Origin: Labilibaculum sp041595635
Lineage (GTDB): Bacteria; Bacteroidota; Bacteroidia; Bacteroidales; Marinifilaceae
Direction of reading: 5' to 3'
Length of the DNA: 64,000 bases
Assembly (NCBI RefSeq): GCF_041595635.1
Contig: NZ_JBFHJW010000004.1
Coordinates: forward strand, 1 to 64,000
Below, piece by piece: positions 8,589-17,740 of this stretch. The notes beneath the pieces are model-generated. The model saw nothing but the letters and a program-made list of their open reading frames with translations. It was not told the origin of the DNA and made no database searches. A program made the translations under genes and the position numbers. The first letter of the stretch is position 1, and each line of letters starts with the position of its first letter.

Positions 8589-8617
8589 AGGCTGTAAAAG
8601 TGCAACTCTTACAGCCT
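8589..8617 (-). terminator. probable terminator after purB
   Basis: AGGCTGTAA (8589-8597) pairs with TTACAGCCT (8609-8617). On the minus strand it lies 31 bp past the purB stop and is followed by a short T-rich stretch (GAATTTTAA). Confidence 0.6.
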
Positions 8618-8647
8618 ATTTACAAAATTGTAATAAAATGTAACCCT

Positions 8648-9985
8648 TTAGATTCCTGTATAATTCTCAGGACTAATTGTCTTTAATTCAGCCTTTAAGC
8701 TATCACTTACTTCAAGAGTATCGATAAATTGAGCTATACTTTCTCGTGTAATATGAGTATTGGTACGAGTTAGAGCTTTTAGGGCTTCGTATGGGTTTGG
8801 ATAACCTTCGCGACGAAGAATGGTTTGAACTGCTTCAGCCACAACCGCCCAATTCGCTTCCAAATCAGCTTTGAATGCCTCTTTCGAAATAATCAATTTA
8901 TCTAATCCTTTTAGTAAAGATTTAAAGGCAATAATGGTATGTGCGAAAGGCACTCCTATATTTCTTAGTACAGTAGAATCTGTTAAATCACGTTGCAATC
9001 TGGAAACGGGCAACTTAGATGATAAATGCTCAAATGTTGCATTGGCTAATCCAAGATTTCCTTCCGAATTTTCAAAATCAATAGGATTTACTTTATGAGG
9101 CATTGCAGATGATCCTACTTCACCTTCTTTGATTTTCTGCTTAAAGTAATTCATAGAAATATAAGTCCAGAAATCACGATTTAGATCCACCATAATGGTA
9201 TTAATCCTTTTCAGATTATCAAAAATGGCTCCCATATTATCGTAATTGGAAATTTGAGTCGTAAATTCTTCTCTTTCCAATTTTAAAATGTCGTTCACAA
9301 AATGGTTTCCAAACTCTTTCCAATCTGTATTGGGGTAGGCAACATGATGTGCATTAAAATTACCAGTAGCACCACCGAATTTTGCCGAACAAGGAACGCT
9401 TTTCAAAAGATCCAATTGCTTTTTCAATCTATACACATACACCTGAATTTCTTTTCCCAAACGAGTTGGAGAAGCAGGCTGACCATGGGTACGAGCTAAC
9501 ATCGAAATTTCTTTCCAATCTTCCGATAGGCTACTCAATTTACTAATCAATTCGTCCAATAAAGGGTAGTACACATAATGCACAGCGTCGCGCAAGGAAT
9601 AAGGCGTTGCGGTATTATTAATATCCTGAGATGTTAATCCGAAGTGGATAAACTCCTTGTATTTTTGAAGTTTCAAAGCATCGAATTTCTCTTTTATAAA
9701 ATATTCAACTGCCTTAACATCATGATTTGTTACTTGTTCTATGTCTTTTACCTTTTGAGCATCTTCAACGGTAAAATCGATATACAAACTACGTAAATCT
9801 GTAAATAGATTTTTATCGAAATCGTTCAATTGAGGAAGTGGAACTTCGCACAAAGCGATAAAATATTCAACCTCTACCAAAACTCTGTATCGCACTAAAG
9901 CATATTCCGAAAAATACTCTCCCAAAACGTCTACCTTATCACGGTAACGTCCATCAACCGGCGAAATTGCTGTCAAACTCTGCAT
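8648..9985 (-). CDS. purB: adenylosuccinate lyase
   Basis: A 445-residue member of the fumarase/aspartase superfamily. It acts twice in purine synthesis: cleaving SAICAR to AICAR and adenylosuccinate to AMP, each releasing fumarate. The N-terminus MQSLTAISPVDGRYRDKV is the usual PurB opening, HFGLTSQDINNT and ARTHGQPASPTRLGKE carry the catalytic histidine region, and GSSAMPHKVNPIDFEN is the superfamily signature loop with the catalytic serine. I chose ATG 9985; an upstream in-frame TTG at 10006 would add seven residues not seen in the family. A -7 box lies about 40 bp upstream. Length is normal. Confidence 0.96.
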   Translation of the reverse strand: MQSLTAISPVDGRYRDKVDVLGEYFSEYALVRYRVLVEVEYFIALCEVPLPQLNDFDKNLFTDLRSLYIDFTVEDAQKVKDIEQVTNHDVKAVEYFIKEKFDALKLQKYKEFIHFGLTSQDINNTATPYSLRDAVHYVYYPLLDELISKLSSLSEDWKEISMLARTHGQPASPTRLGKEIQVYVYRLKKQLDLLKSVPCSAKFGGATGNFNAHHVAYPNTDWKEFGNHFVNDILKLEREEFTTQISNYDNMGAIFDNLKRINTIMVDLNRDFWTYISMNYFKQKIKEGEVGSSAMPHKVNPIDFENSEGNLGLANATFEHLSSKLPVSRLQRDLTDSTVLRNIGVPFAHTIIAFKSLLKGLDKLIISKEAFKADLEANWAVVAEAVQTILRREGYPNPYEALKALTRTNTHITRESIAQFIDTLEVSDSLKAELKTISPENYTGI

Positions 9986-10025
9986 TTCAAAAAAATTAAA
10001 TGTCAATAATGGTTATTTAGAAACT

Positions 10026-10033
10026 CAAAGATA
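10026..10033 (-). promoter_or_regulatory. -7 box of the purB promoter
   Basis: Read on the minus strand this is TATCTTTG, matching TAnnTTTG, about 40 bp before the purB start. No clear -33 TTG is seen at the right distance. Confidence 0.5.
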
Positions 10034-10139
10034 ACTAAAAGCCGTGAGTCCCGAAAACTTTCGACCCATGATCTTGACTAGGGAAAATGGTAGAACGAAA
10101 CATTGGAATGAATAATTTCCCCTTTTAACATCTAAATGC

Positions 10140-10147
10140 TATTTTTG
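10140..10147 (+). promoter_or_regulatory. -7 box upstream of the EI24 gene
   Basis: TATTTTTG matches TAnnTTTG and lies 30 bp before the ATG at 10178. A -33 element is not evident. Confidence 0.45.
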
Positions 10148-10177
10148 TTAGGTCAGTTATTCATTTAACAAAATTTT

Positions 10178-10984
10178 ATGAAATTTATTAAAGATTTTAG
10201 TTTTGGTTTGCGAACTTACACCGAAGCCATCCAGTATATTTTCAAGAAACAGCTCGCTTGGTTTTTCATTTTCCCAGTTCTTCTTAATATCATTCTTTTT
10301 TGGGTTGGATGGGATTATATTGGTCATTTAGCCCAACAATCACAGGTGTTTTTAGAAGGATGGTTGGATCTTGAGAACGCCAATTTTTGGGGATCCGAAT
10401 TCCTAAAAGCAAGCATTGGGGGTTTTATCTGGCTAGTCTTTAAAATTCTATTTTTTCTGATTTTTGCCTATTTTGGTGGCTACATCATTCTGATTATAAT
10501 GTCACCCGTATTTTCCTATTTATCCGAACGCACCGAAAAAATAAAAACAGGTAAAGATTATCCTTTTGAAATTGAACAATTTGCAAAAGACATCTTGCGA
10601 GGTGTACTTATTGCTATCCGGAATTTATTCATCGAATTGGCCTTAACTGTACTCATGTTTATCCTCAGCTTTATCCCTATAATCGGCTGGATATCTGCAC
10701 TCTTCTTATTTTTCATTTCAGCCTATTTTTATGGATTTTCTTTTCTGGATTACGCTATTGAGCGCAAACAAATGAGCATCGGTCAAAGCATTCAGTTCAT
10801 GAGGGAAAACAAAGGAATTGTAATCGCTAATGGTTTTGTATTCTCCCTCTGCCTTATCGTTCCTTTTTGTGGAGCTTCCTTATCAAGTTTTGCAGCTATT
10901 GTTTCGGTAGTTGCAGGAACACTCGCAGTAGATGAAATTTGGGAGAAAGAAAAACAGGAAGCAACAAAAATCAATAAAATCTAA
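10178..10984 (+). CDS. EI24/CysZ-family membrane protein
   Basis: A 268-residue integral membrane protein beginning MKFIKDFSFGLRTYTEAIQY. It has long hydrophobic segments near residues 25-50, 80-115, 150-195 and 220-250, and the motif YIILIIMSPVFSYLSERTE followed by FLDYAIERKQ. This pattern belongs to the EI24 domain family (CysZ-like in bacteria). CysZ of enterobacteria imports sulfate, but many Bacteroidota homologues have no sulfur genes nearby and their role is unknown. No cysteine-synthesis gene is near here, so I do not transfer that function. It is the first gene of a forward run that includes NfeD, MgtC and a methyltransferase. Confidence 0.78.
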   Translation: MKFIKDFSFGLRTYTEAIQYIFKKQLAWFFIFPVLLNIILFWVGWDYIGHLAQQSQVFLEGWLDLENANFWGSEFLKASIGGFIWLVFKILFFLIFAYFGGYIILIIMSPVFSYLSERTEKIKTGKDYPFEIEQFAKDILRGVLIAIRNLFIELALTVLMFILSFIPIIGWISALFLFFISAYFYGFSFLDYAIERKQMSIGQSIQFMRENKGIVIANGFVFSLCLIVPFCGASLSSFAAIVSVVAGTLAVDEIWEKEKQEATKINKI

Positions 10985-11061
10985 ACTTAATTCTTATCTT
11001 TCCTAGTAAGTACAGAATGCTTCTATAAATCATACAACAAAACAGTTAAAACAATTCTAAC

Positions 11062-12495
11062 ATGAATAAGATTAGTAGCTTTTTATTCCTTCTTCTTATT
11101 TTTTCCCAAAGCATTCAGCTTCGTGCTAATCAGGAAAAAGATAGTATTACAGATATCAATAAAACACAAGTTTACAAATTGGATATCAAAAGAGAAATTG
11201 GACCTGCTGCCTGGAGACAAACAAAAGATGCCCTAAAAGAAGCAAAAGAATCGAAAGCTGATCTCATTCTAATTCACATGAATACCTATGGAGGAATGGT
11301 GATTCATGCCGACTCGATTCGCACAGCTATTTTAAATAGCACTATTCCGGTATATGTTTTTATTGATAACAATGCAGCATCTGCTGGAGCTTTAATATCC
11401 ATAGCCTGCGATAGCATTTACATGAGAACAGGAGCCAATATGGGCGCAGCAACAGTGGTAAATCAAACTGGTGAAGCCATGCCCGATAAATATCAATCAT
11501 ACATGCGATCTACAATGAGAGCTACTGCCGAATCGCACGGAAAAGATACGATAATCCAGAATGGGGATACCATCCTAAAGTGGCATCGAGATCCTCTTAT
11601 CGCCGAAGCAATGGTTGATCCTAGAACCTATATTGAAAATATAATTGACACGGGTAAAGTATTGACTTTCACACCAGCTGAAGCCATTAAAAATGGATAC
11701 TGTGAAGGAATAGCAAATAGTGTGGACGAAGTTCTGAAGAAAGCTGGTGTAGGTGATTATACACTAAAAACCTATCAGCCAAGTGGAATTGAAAAAATGA
11801 TCGATTTCATGATCAATCCTGTTTTACAGGGAATTTTAATCATGATAATTATAGGAGGCATTTATTTTGAATTGCAGACTCCTGGAATTGGTTTTCCAAT
11901 ACTCGCCTCAGCAATTGCTGCTGTTCTCTACTTTTCTCCTCTTTACCTAGAAGGAATGGCCGAAAATTGGGAAATCCTTTTATTTGCTGCAGGAGTAATA
12001 TTACTCTCTCTGGAAATTTTCGTGATTCCTGGCTTTGGCGTTGCCGGAATTTCAGGAATTATTCTTATGATTACTGGCTTAGCCTTGAGTTTGGTTGATA
12101 ACGTAGCCTTTACCTTTGAAGAAAGACACATAAGAGCCTTACTAAGTGCCATAATGCTGGTTGTTTTCTCGATGTTTACTTCTATTCTGGGCTCAATTTA
12201 CCTAAGTAAGAAACTATTTGCTAGCAATTCCTTTCTTGGACATTTGGCTTTAGGTGCCGTAGAAAAGTCAGAAGATGGCTATGTAAGTGTTGACATGACA
12301 GGCAAAACTCTAATAGGAAAAACAGCTACAGCAATGAGCGTTCTTCGCCCTTCTGGAAAAGTAATAATAGACAATCAGGTCTACGATGCTAAATCAGAAG
12401 ATGGCTTTATTGACAAAAACACCAAACTAGAAGTAATTCGGTTTGAAACAGGACAAGTTTACGTTGTAAAATTGAACGAAAATGAAGCTGATTGA
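11062..12495 (+). CDS. NfeD-type membrane serine protease (ClpP-class plus NfeD domain)
   Basis: A 477-residue protein with a signal peptide (to about residue 22), a ClpP/crotonase-like serine protease domain, several membrane segments (about 255-385) and a C-terminal NfeD OB-fold (about 400-470). The catalytic serine is probably S107 in NNAASAGALI, and NTYGG upstream provides the oxyanion loop. The C-terminal domain includes LIGKTATAMSVLRPSGKV, as usual for NfeD. Homologues pair with stomatin/SPFH proteins (here none is adjacent) and cleave membrane-protein tails, so a role in membrane quality control is likely but inferred. The length is that of the long, protease-containing NfeD type. Confidence 0.9.
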   Translation: MNKISSFLFLLLIFSQSIQLRANQEKDSITDINKTQVYKLDIKREIGPAAWRQTKDALKEAKESKADLILIHMNTYGGMVIHADSIRTAILNSTIPVYVFIDNNAASAGALISIACDSIYMRTGANMGAATVVNQTGEAMPDKYQSYMRSTMRATAESHGKDTIIQNGDTILKWHRDPLIAEAMVDPRTYIENIIDTGKVLTFTPAEAIKNGYCEGIANSVDEVLKKAGVGDYTLKTYQPSGIEKMIDFMINPVLQGILIMIIIGGIYFELQTPGIGFPILASAIAAVLYFSPLYLEGMAENWEILLFAAGVILLSLEIFVIPGFGVAGISGIILMITGLALSLVDNVAFTFEERHIRALLSAIMLVVFSMFTSILGSIYLSKKLFASNSFLGHLALGAVEKSEDGYVSVDMTGKTLIGKTATAMSVLRPSGKVIIDNQVYDAKSEDGFIDKNTKLEVIRFETGQVYVVKLNENEAD

Positions 12496-12555
12496 TTCAA
12501 AGTAACTTCCTTGTACTGATCAAAATTAAACACCCCCCAGACAGCAAAATAATAC

Positions 12556-13263
12556 ATGAACTACCTTTATCATCTCATTGAAAGTACCGAAATAAACACA
12601 GAAACCATCTTTTTCAGATTGCTTTTTAGCTTTCTGATTGGATTTGTAATTGGCATAGAGCGCGAAACACACAAACAGCCAGCAGGCTTACGTACGCATG
12701 TTCTCATTTGTATGGGTTCTACTCTTATCATGTTACTTTCCATTTTTGTTCCTCAAACCTTCTCCGATTTTCAAAATGGAGATCCTGGACGTATAGCAGC
12801 GCAGGTAGTATCGGGCATTGGTTTTTTAGGTGCTGGAGCCATCATGAAATTTGGGGTCAACGTAAAAGGCTTAACAACTGCTGCCTCTATTTGGGTAGTA
12901 GCTGCCTTAGGATTAGCCATAGGCGCAGGAATGTATATGGGTGCAATTTTGGGAACCGCTATTCTTCTGATTGCTTTAGTTCTTCTCGATTTTTTAGAGA
13001 AAATGCTATTCCAAAGTAAATTTATTAAACGATTAACCATTTACACACACAATAATCAGGTAACCACAGAACAATTTCTTCCTATTCTGAAAAAATACAA
13101 AGTTGCAATTCGCACCATCGATTTGGAACATTCCTACGAGGAAGATAAAACCACTTACTCCCTGACGATTCAAATTTCTGAAAAAGTAAAATTAAAAGAG
13201 CTTAGCTCTGATTTGAGTAGTATTTCAGGAATTAAAAAGGTAAAATTGCAACAAATTCTTTAA
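12556..13263 (+). CDS. MgtC/SapB-family membrane protein
   Basis: A 235-residue protein. The N-terminal MgtC domain (about 15-150) has the characteristic IGIERETHKQPAGLRTHVLI, then GSTLIMLLS, several transmembrane helices and GFLGAGAIMKFG. The C-terminal part (about 155-235) is a soluble ACT-like domain. MgtC proteins are linked to growth at low magnesium and to survival in host cells, mainly by modulating membrane ATPase activity; the plain Bacteroidota members have no proven function. It lies 60 bp after the NfeD gene and 26 bp before a methyltransferase, so co-transcription is plausible. Confidence 0.88.
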   Translation: MNYLYHLIESTEINTETIFFRLLFSFLIGFVIGIERETHKQPAGLRTHVLICMGSTLIMLLSIFVPQTFSDFQNGDPGRIAAQVVSGIGFLGAGAIMKFGVNVKGLTTAASIWVVAALGLAIGAGMYMGAILGTAILLIALVLLDFLEKMLFQSKFIKRLTIYTHNNQVTTEQFLPILKKYKVAIRTIDLEHSYEEDKTTYSLTIQISEKVKLKELSSDLSSISGIKKVKLQQIL

Positions 13264-13289
13264 GCACAAAATACCGAGACACAAAAGCA

Positions 13290-14159
13290 ATGAATATACT
13301 ATCTACCAATGGATTACTTGATTTTTCTCTCCTCGAAGAAATCACAAAAAAACCTCCCCTTTTCTCAAAAGACGATGGCAATTTCTGGCAGGATCCATAC
13401 ATTTCGGAGCATTTACTAAATGCTCATCTCGACGATGAATCGGATCAGGGATCGAGAAAGTATCAGGACATCCTACAATCGGTTCTTTGGCTAAGTAAAT
13501 ACCTAAACCTACCCGAAGACAGCAAGTTGCTTGATTTAGGCTGCGGTCCGGGTTTGTATAGCGAGAATTTTTACGGACAAGGATTTGATGTTACTGGAAT
13601 TGACATCTCTCAGAACTCAATTGATTACGCCAGCGAACAAGCTGCCGAATTTCAATACCGAATCCATTACATCTGCCAAAACTATCTGGAAATTAATTAT
13701 CAGCAAGAATTTGATGTCATTACTTTAATTTATGGAGATTTATGTGTTCTATCGCATAACGACAGGAACCTGCTTCTTCGCAAAGTTCAAAAAGCATTAA
13801 AACCCGGAGGTTTTCTCATTTTTGATGTATTCACCAAGCACTATTTCGATCGGAAAGAATCAGATCAATCGTGGTATATTAGTACAAAAGATGGCTTTTG
13901 GAGGGAAGAAGAACACCTTTTGTTACAATCTCATTTTAAATACAAAAAAGACAAGGTTAGATTGGATAGATACCACCAGATTTTAAAAGATGGAAGCATT
14001 CGAACTCATAATATCTGGCAGCACTATTTCTCACTAAATCGCACAATAACGATGATGGAAGAAAATGGATTTCAGATAAAAAATTATTGGTCTAACCTAC
14101 AAGGAGAATCCTATAAAGAAACAAGTCCATGGATAGGGATGATCGCTCAAAAAAACTAA
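13290..14159 (+). CDS. class I SAM-dependent methyltransferase
   Basis: A 289-residue protein. The Rossmann-type methyltransferase core begins near residue 80 with motif I, LLDLGCGPGLYSENF, then motif II (FDVTGIDIS) and a later VQKALKPGGFLIFDVF strand. It resembles the Methyltransf_25/11 group that methylate small molecules, lipids or proteins. The N-terminal 70 residues (FWQDPYISEHLLNAHLDDES) form a lid-like extension common in a set of uncharacterised homologues. The substrate cannot be told. It closes the forward run starting at 10178 and converges on the acyl-CoA synthetase gene, from which it is separated by a terminator. Confidence 0.85.
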   Translation: MNILSTNGLLDFSLLEEITKKPPLFSKDDGNFWQDPYISEHLLNAHLDDESDQGSRKYQDILQSVLWLSKYLNLPEDSKLLDLGCGPGLYSENFYGQGFDVTGIDISQNSIDYASEQAAEFQYRIHYICQNYLEINYQQEFDVITLIYGDLCVLSHNDRNLLLRKVQKALKPGGFLIFDVFTKHYFDRKESDQSWYISTKDGFWREEEHLLLQSHFKYKKDKVRLDRYHQILKDGSIRTHNIWQHYFSLNRTITMMEENGFQIKNYWSNLQGESYKETSPWIGMIAQKN

Positions 14160-14160
14160 T

Positions 14161-14197
14161 AAAAAAACTCCGATAGAAAATAAATTCTATCGGAGTT
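14161..14197 (-). terminator. terminator of the acyl-CoA synthetase gene
   Basis: AACTCCGATAGAA (14166-14178) pairs with TTCTATCGGAGTT (14185-14197). The T-run is on the minus strand (A-run 14161-14167), so it serves the reverse gene. Confidence 0.88.
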
Positions 14198-14220
14198 GAC
14201 TATATAAACTGGTGGGTTTA

Positions 14221-16017
14221 TTAATCCTTGTACATTTTATCGATGAGATGTTTATATTTTTCCTGAATTACCTTTCTTTTCAATTTCAAAGTAGAGGTAA
14301 TTTCTCCGGCTTCAATCGAAAATTCTTTAGGAAGCAAAGTAAATTTTTTGATCTTCTCGAAGCGTGAAAATTCCTTCTGCATTTCTTCAAAACGTTTCTC
14401 GAAGAACTCAATAATTTGAGAATTTCCCAATAGCTCTTCAATGGTTTCGAAACCTATATTATTTTGCGTAGCGTATTTCTGAAGTGGTTCAATAGCTGGC
14501 ACTGCCAAAGCAGTTACATATTTTCTACAATCTCCAATCACCGCTATTTGCTCAATAAACTGATCATTTACAAGGGTTTTCTCCAATTTTTGAGGAGCAA
14601 CATATTTTCCTCCCGAAGTTTTCATCAGGTCTTTAATACGGTCAGTAATGGTTACCATGCCATTTTCGTCAATTTTTCCAGCATCACCAGTACAAAACCA
14701 ACCATCTTTCATTACCTCGGCGGTAGCTTCAGGCTTTTTGTAGTAACCACGCATTACACCAGGTCCTTTCACCAAAATTTCATCGTTGTCACCAATTTTA
14801 ATTTCGGTGCCCACAATAATTCGGCCTGTTGTTGTAAAATCAATATCCTTATCACCATAAAGGCAAACTGTTGCCATGGTTTCGGTTAAACCGTAACCCA
14901 TTTTCACATTTAAGCCTGTCGCATGAAAATACTCAATAATATTTGAATCGAGAGGAGCACCACCACAAGGCATAAAATTGATTCTCCCTCCAAAAATATC
15001 TCGTAATTTACTCAACACCAATCTATCGGCAACTTTATACTTCATTTGCAAGGCCAAGGAAGATTCACTAGCAATACCGTTACATTCATTATTGTATTTA
15101 CCACCTATTTTAATGGCCCACTGAATTAAAGATCGTTTTACCGATGATGCACTTTTGCTTTTCTCCTGAATGGCAGAATAAATTTTTTCATAAATTCGGG
15201 GAACCGTACACATTAAGGTAGGCTTTACTTCTTTCATTGCATCCCCAATTTTTTTCGGGTCAAGATTGAAATAAATTTCTATTCCGCGATGAAAACAATA
15301 AAAACACCAAATTCGCTCATAAACATGACTCAATGGTAAGAAACTGAGAGAAACATCCTTTTCCGACACATTCAATTCCTTGTCATGCGATATTAACACA
15401 CTCGAAATATTATTGTGATCTATCATCACTCCCTTTGGTTCTCCAGTAGTCCCTGAAGTATAAATCAAAGTAGCCAGATCATCTAATTCTGCACTTGAAA
15501 AGCGCTCTTCGAACTGAGATCCAAGCTGTGATTTTTTTCCATAAATAAGGAATTCATCCCAATACATAGATCTATCGTAATCCGATAATTTCACATTTTT
15601 ATCGAATACAACTACCATTTTTACGTGCGAAACACCTTTAATGGCTTCCATTGCACGATCGTACTGCTCCTGTTCCCCAACAAAAATAAGCTGAGATTCA
15701 GAATCTTCAATAATGTATTTTGCTTCCTTTGTTGAATTGGTTGGATAAATAGGTACAGTTACTCCACGAACACACATTATAGCAAGATCTGCTGTAATCC
15801 ATTCAGGCATATTTTGAGAAAATATAGCAACCATTTGCTTTTCCTCAACACCCATTTCTAGTAAAGCTTTGGATACTTGTCGAACCTGCAACCCAAATTC
15901 AGTCCAGCTTACGCCAACCCATTCGCCACTTTGCTGATCCTTATAGTGCATAGCAATTCTATCGGCATATTCCTCTATCCGATTTCGAATTAACTTGCCC
16001 CAATGCTGATATTCCAT
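14221..16017 (-). CDS. long-chain fatty acid--CoA ligase (AMP-forming)
   Basis: A 598-residue ANL-superfamily enzyme. The P-loop motif is LIYTSGTTGEPKGVM, followed by LSFLPLSHVYER, the acyl/adenylate motif GYGLTETMATV, and the hinge region WFCTGDAGKIDENG with TDRIKDLMKTSGGKYVAPQ near the C-terminus. It activates fatty acids to acyl-AMP and then acyl-CoA using ATP. The sequence fits the FAA1/FadD15-like long-chain group, which recycles or activates exogenous fatty acids for lipids. It is monocistronic, with a -7 box 28 bp upstream and a terminator 24 bp downstream. Chain-length preference is not readable. Confidence 0.92.
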   Translation of the reverse strand: MEYQHWGKLIRNRIEEYADRIAMHYKDQQSGEWVGVSWTEFGLQVRQVSKALLEMGVEEKQMVAIFSQNMPEWITADLAIMCVRGVTVPIYPTNSTKEAKYIIEDSESQLIFVGEQEQYDRAMEAIKGVSHVKMVVVFDKNVKLSDYDRSMYWDEFLIYGKKSQLGSQFEERFSSAELDDLATLIYTSGTTGEPKGVMIDHNNISSVLISHDKELNVSEKDVSLSFLPLSHVYERIWCFYCFHRGIEIYFNLDPKKIGDAMKEVKPTLMCTVPRIYEKIYSAIQEKSKSASSVKRSLIQWAIKIGGKYNNECNGIASESSLALQMKYKVADRLVLSKLRDIFGGRINFMPCGGAPLDSNIIEYFHATGLNVKMGYGLTETMATVCLYGDKDIDFTTTGRIIVGTEIKIGDNDEILVKGPGVMRGYYKKPEATAEVMKDGWFCTGDAGKIDENGMVTITDRIKDLMKTSGGKYVAPQKLEKTLVNDQFIEQIAVIGDCRKYVTALAVPAIEPLQKYATQNNIGFETIEELLGNSQIIEFFEKRFEEMQKEFSRFEKIKKFTLLPKEFSIEAGEITSTLKLKRKVIQEKYKHLIDKMYKD

Positions 16018-16044
16018 AAACGTTTATTAATTGTAATGTGAGCG

Positions 16045-16052
16045 CAAAGATA
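16045..16052 (-). promoter_or_regulatory. -7 box of the acyl-CoA synthetase promoter
   Basis: Minus-strand TATCTTTG, identical to the purB -7 box, 28 bp before the start codon. No -33 TTG at proper spacing. Confidence 0.5.
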
Positions 16053-16180
16053 GTGAATTTCCCAACTTTTAAAAGGTTTTCGATTGCAAAAGCTAAAAGC
16101 TAAAGTATTAAATATCATTAAAATAGAAAACACAGCACATGAAAAAGCAGAGCAATACCCTTACCTCTCAGTAGGTTATA

Positions 16181-16216
16181 AAAAAATGACCGTCAGCATA
16201 AATGCTTTGGTCATTT
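16181..16216 (-). terminator. terminator after the FAH gene
   Basis: AAATGACC (16184-16191) pairs with GGTCATTT (16209-16216), with an inner AGCAT/ATGCT stem. A T-run on the minus strand follows. Confidence 0.8.
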
Positions 16217-16252
16217 AACCTTTTGAAATCCCAAAACAATGGATATTATGCT

Positions 16253-16864
16253 CTAACGAACGTTAAAATCCAACATTTTCTCTCCTTCCAATTCTGCATA
16301 AAGATGATCTCCAATCTTAACCGGCCCCACTCCTTCAGGGGTTCCTGTGTAGATTAAATCGCCAATTTTCAGCGTGAAATACTGCGATAAGTAGGAAATT
16401 AAATAATCAATTGGGAAGATCATGTTCGAAGTATTACCTGTTTGCACCCGATTTTCATTCACATCCAAAGAAAAATTTAACTGATTCACATTTTGAAACT
16501 TATCCTTGGAAACAAATCGACTAATGGGAGCTGCTCCATCGAAAGACTTGGCTTTTTCCCATGGTAAACCCTTCTTTTTGCACTCAGCCTGAATATCGCG
16601 AGCTGTAAAATCGATACCCAAACCAATTTCCTCATAGTAACGATGTGCAAATTCGAGCGGAATATTTTTACCAACTCGACTAATTTTCACCACAAGTTCT
16701 ATCTCATGATGAATATCTTTTGTAAAGTCAGGATAATAAAAGTCGTTGTTATTTTTCAGCAGAGCAGAATCGGGCATCATAAATACCACTGGCTCCTGGG
16801 GAACCGGATTATTCAGTTCCTTAGCATGATTCACGTAATTTCTTCCTATTGCTAAAATTTTCAT
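16253..16864 (-). CDS. fumarylacetoacetate hydrolase (FAH) family protein
   Basis: A 203-residue single-domain FAH protein beginning MKILAIGRNYVNHAKELN. The metal-binding acid residues are in HHEIELVVKI and GLGIDFTARDIQ, followed by LPWEKAKSFDGAAPIS, and the C-terminal part has IGDLIYTGTPEGVGPV. The family cleaves or decarboxylates beta-diketo acids such as acylpyruvates; members of this short type are often acylpyruvase or oxaloacetate decarboxylase-like. The true substrate is open. It begins 10 bp after the exonuclease gene ends, so the two are co-transcribed. Confidence 0.9.
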   Translation of the reverse strand: MKILAIGRNYVNHAKELNNPVPQEPVVFMMPDSALLKNNNDFYYPDFTKDIHHEIELVVKISRVGKNIPLEFAHRYYEEIGLGIDFTARDIQAECKKKGLPWEKAKSFDGAAPISRFVSKDKFQNVNQLNFSLDVNENRVQTGNTSNMIFPIDYLISYLSQYFTLKIGDLIYTGTPEGVGPVKIGDHLYAELEGEKMLDFNVR

Positions 16865-16874
16865 ATAGCTAGAT

Positions 16875-17642
16875 TTACTTATTAAAACCTCTCAATTTAA
16901 TTTCGGTAAGCACTTTTTTAGTGTACAAAGGGAAATCACTATTCATTACCCAAGAATAATAGCCAGGCTGATCAGACAAAACTTTTTCTACAGGCACACC
17001 TTTATTTTTACCAAAGTTAAAGGTTTCTATTCCATTCTCATCCATAATGATAAAACCAGCAAAATCAACATTATTGTTCTGCATAGAATATTTTGCCAAA
17101 TACTCGATATCATTTTCCAAAACGTCATATTTATCAAGCTGCGACTTTAAAACTTCGTAAGTTGCTTTGGTATCGGCTTCGGCACCGTGAGCTCCTTCTA
17201 GATCTTTATTACAATAAAATTTGTAGGCAGCTACAAGGGTGCGTTGTTCCATTTTATGGAAAATCGTTTGAACATCCACAAACTTTCTTTTTTTCATGTC
17301 AAAATCGATATCAGCACGCAAAAATTCCTCTGCCAACAATGGAAAATCAAAACGATTGGAATTGTATCCTGCCAAATCGCAACCTTCCAAATATTTAGCA
17401 ATCATCTTACCTACTTCCTTAAATTTTGGTTCATCCTTTACATCCTCATCACTGATACCATGAATAGCCGTTGATTGAGCGGGTATTGGCATTCCTGGAT
17501 TAACACGCAAAGTTTTTACTTCCTCGTCGCCATTTGGATGTACTTTAACAATACAAATTTCTACAATACGATCTTTAGCAACATTAATTCCTGTTGTTTC
17601 AAGGTCAATAAAAGCAATTGGATTCTTTAAATTCAGATTCAT
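16875..17642 (-). CDS. 3'-5' exonuclease, DnaQ/DEDDh family
   Basis: A 255-residue protein whose first 180 residues form a DEDDh exonuclease. Exo I is FIDLETTG (D13, E15), Exo II includes GYNSNRFDFPLLAEE, and Exo III is GAHGAEADTKATYE with the catalytic histidine and aspartate. The C-terminal part (about 205-255) resembles the small KxxGV...WxxxxDFP domain (FNFGKNKGVPVEKVL) found in stand-alone DnaQ-like proteins of Bacteroidota. It could proofread or trim DNA or RNA; being free-standing it is not necessarily the polymerase III epsilon subunit. dnaN lies upstream in the same direction, which supports a role in replication or repair. Confidence 0.88.
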   Translation of the reverse strand: MNLNLKNPIAFIDLETTGINVAKDRIVEICIVKVHPNGDEEVKTLRVNPGMPIPAQSTAIHGISDEDVKDEPKFKEVGKMIAKYLEGCDLAGYNSNRFDFPLLAEEFLRADIDFDMKKRKFVDVQTIFHKMEQRTLVAAYKFYCNKDLEGAHGAEADTKATYEVLKSQLDKYDVLENDIEYLAKYSMQNNNVDFAGFIIMDENGIETFNFGKNKGVPVEKVLSDQPGYYSWVMNSDFPLYTKKVLTEIKLRGFNK

Positions 17643-17680
17643 GAGATTCTTATGTAATATTAGCTTTTTTACAAAAATAT

Positions 17681-17713
17681 AAAACCCAACAGAACTATTC
17701 GTTCTGTTGGGTT
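17681..17713 (-). terminator. terminator after dnaN
   Basis: ACCCAACAGAAC (17684-17695) pairs with GTTCTGTTGGGT (17701-17712) around TATTC. On the minus strand a T-rich run follows. Confidence 0.88.
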
Positions 17714-17740
17714 ACTTTATTTTGTAATCATTTATCTTTC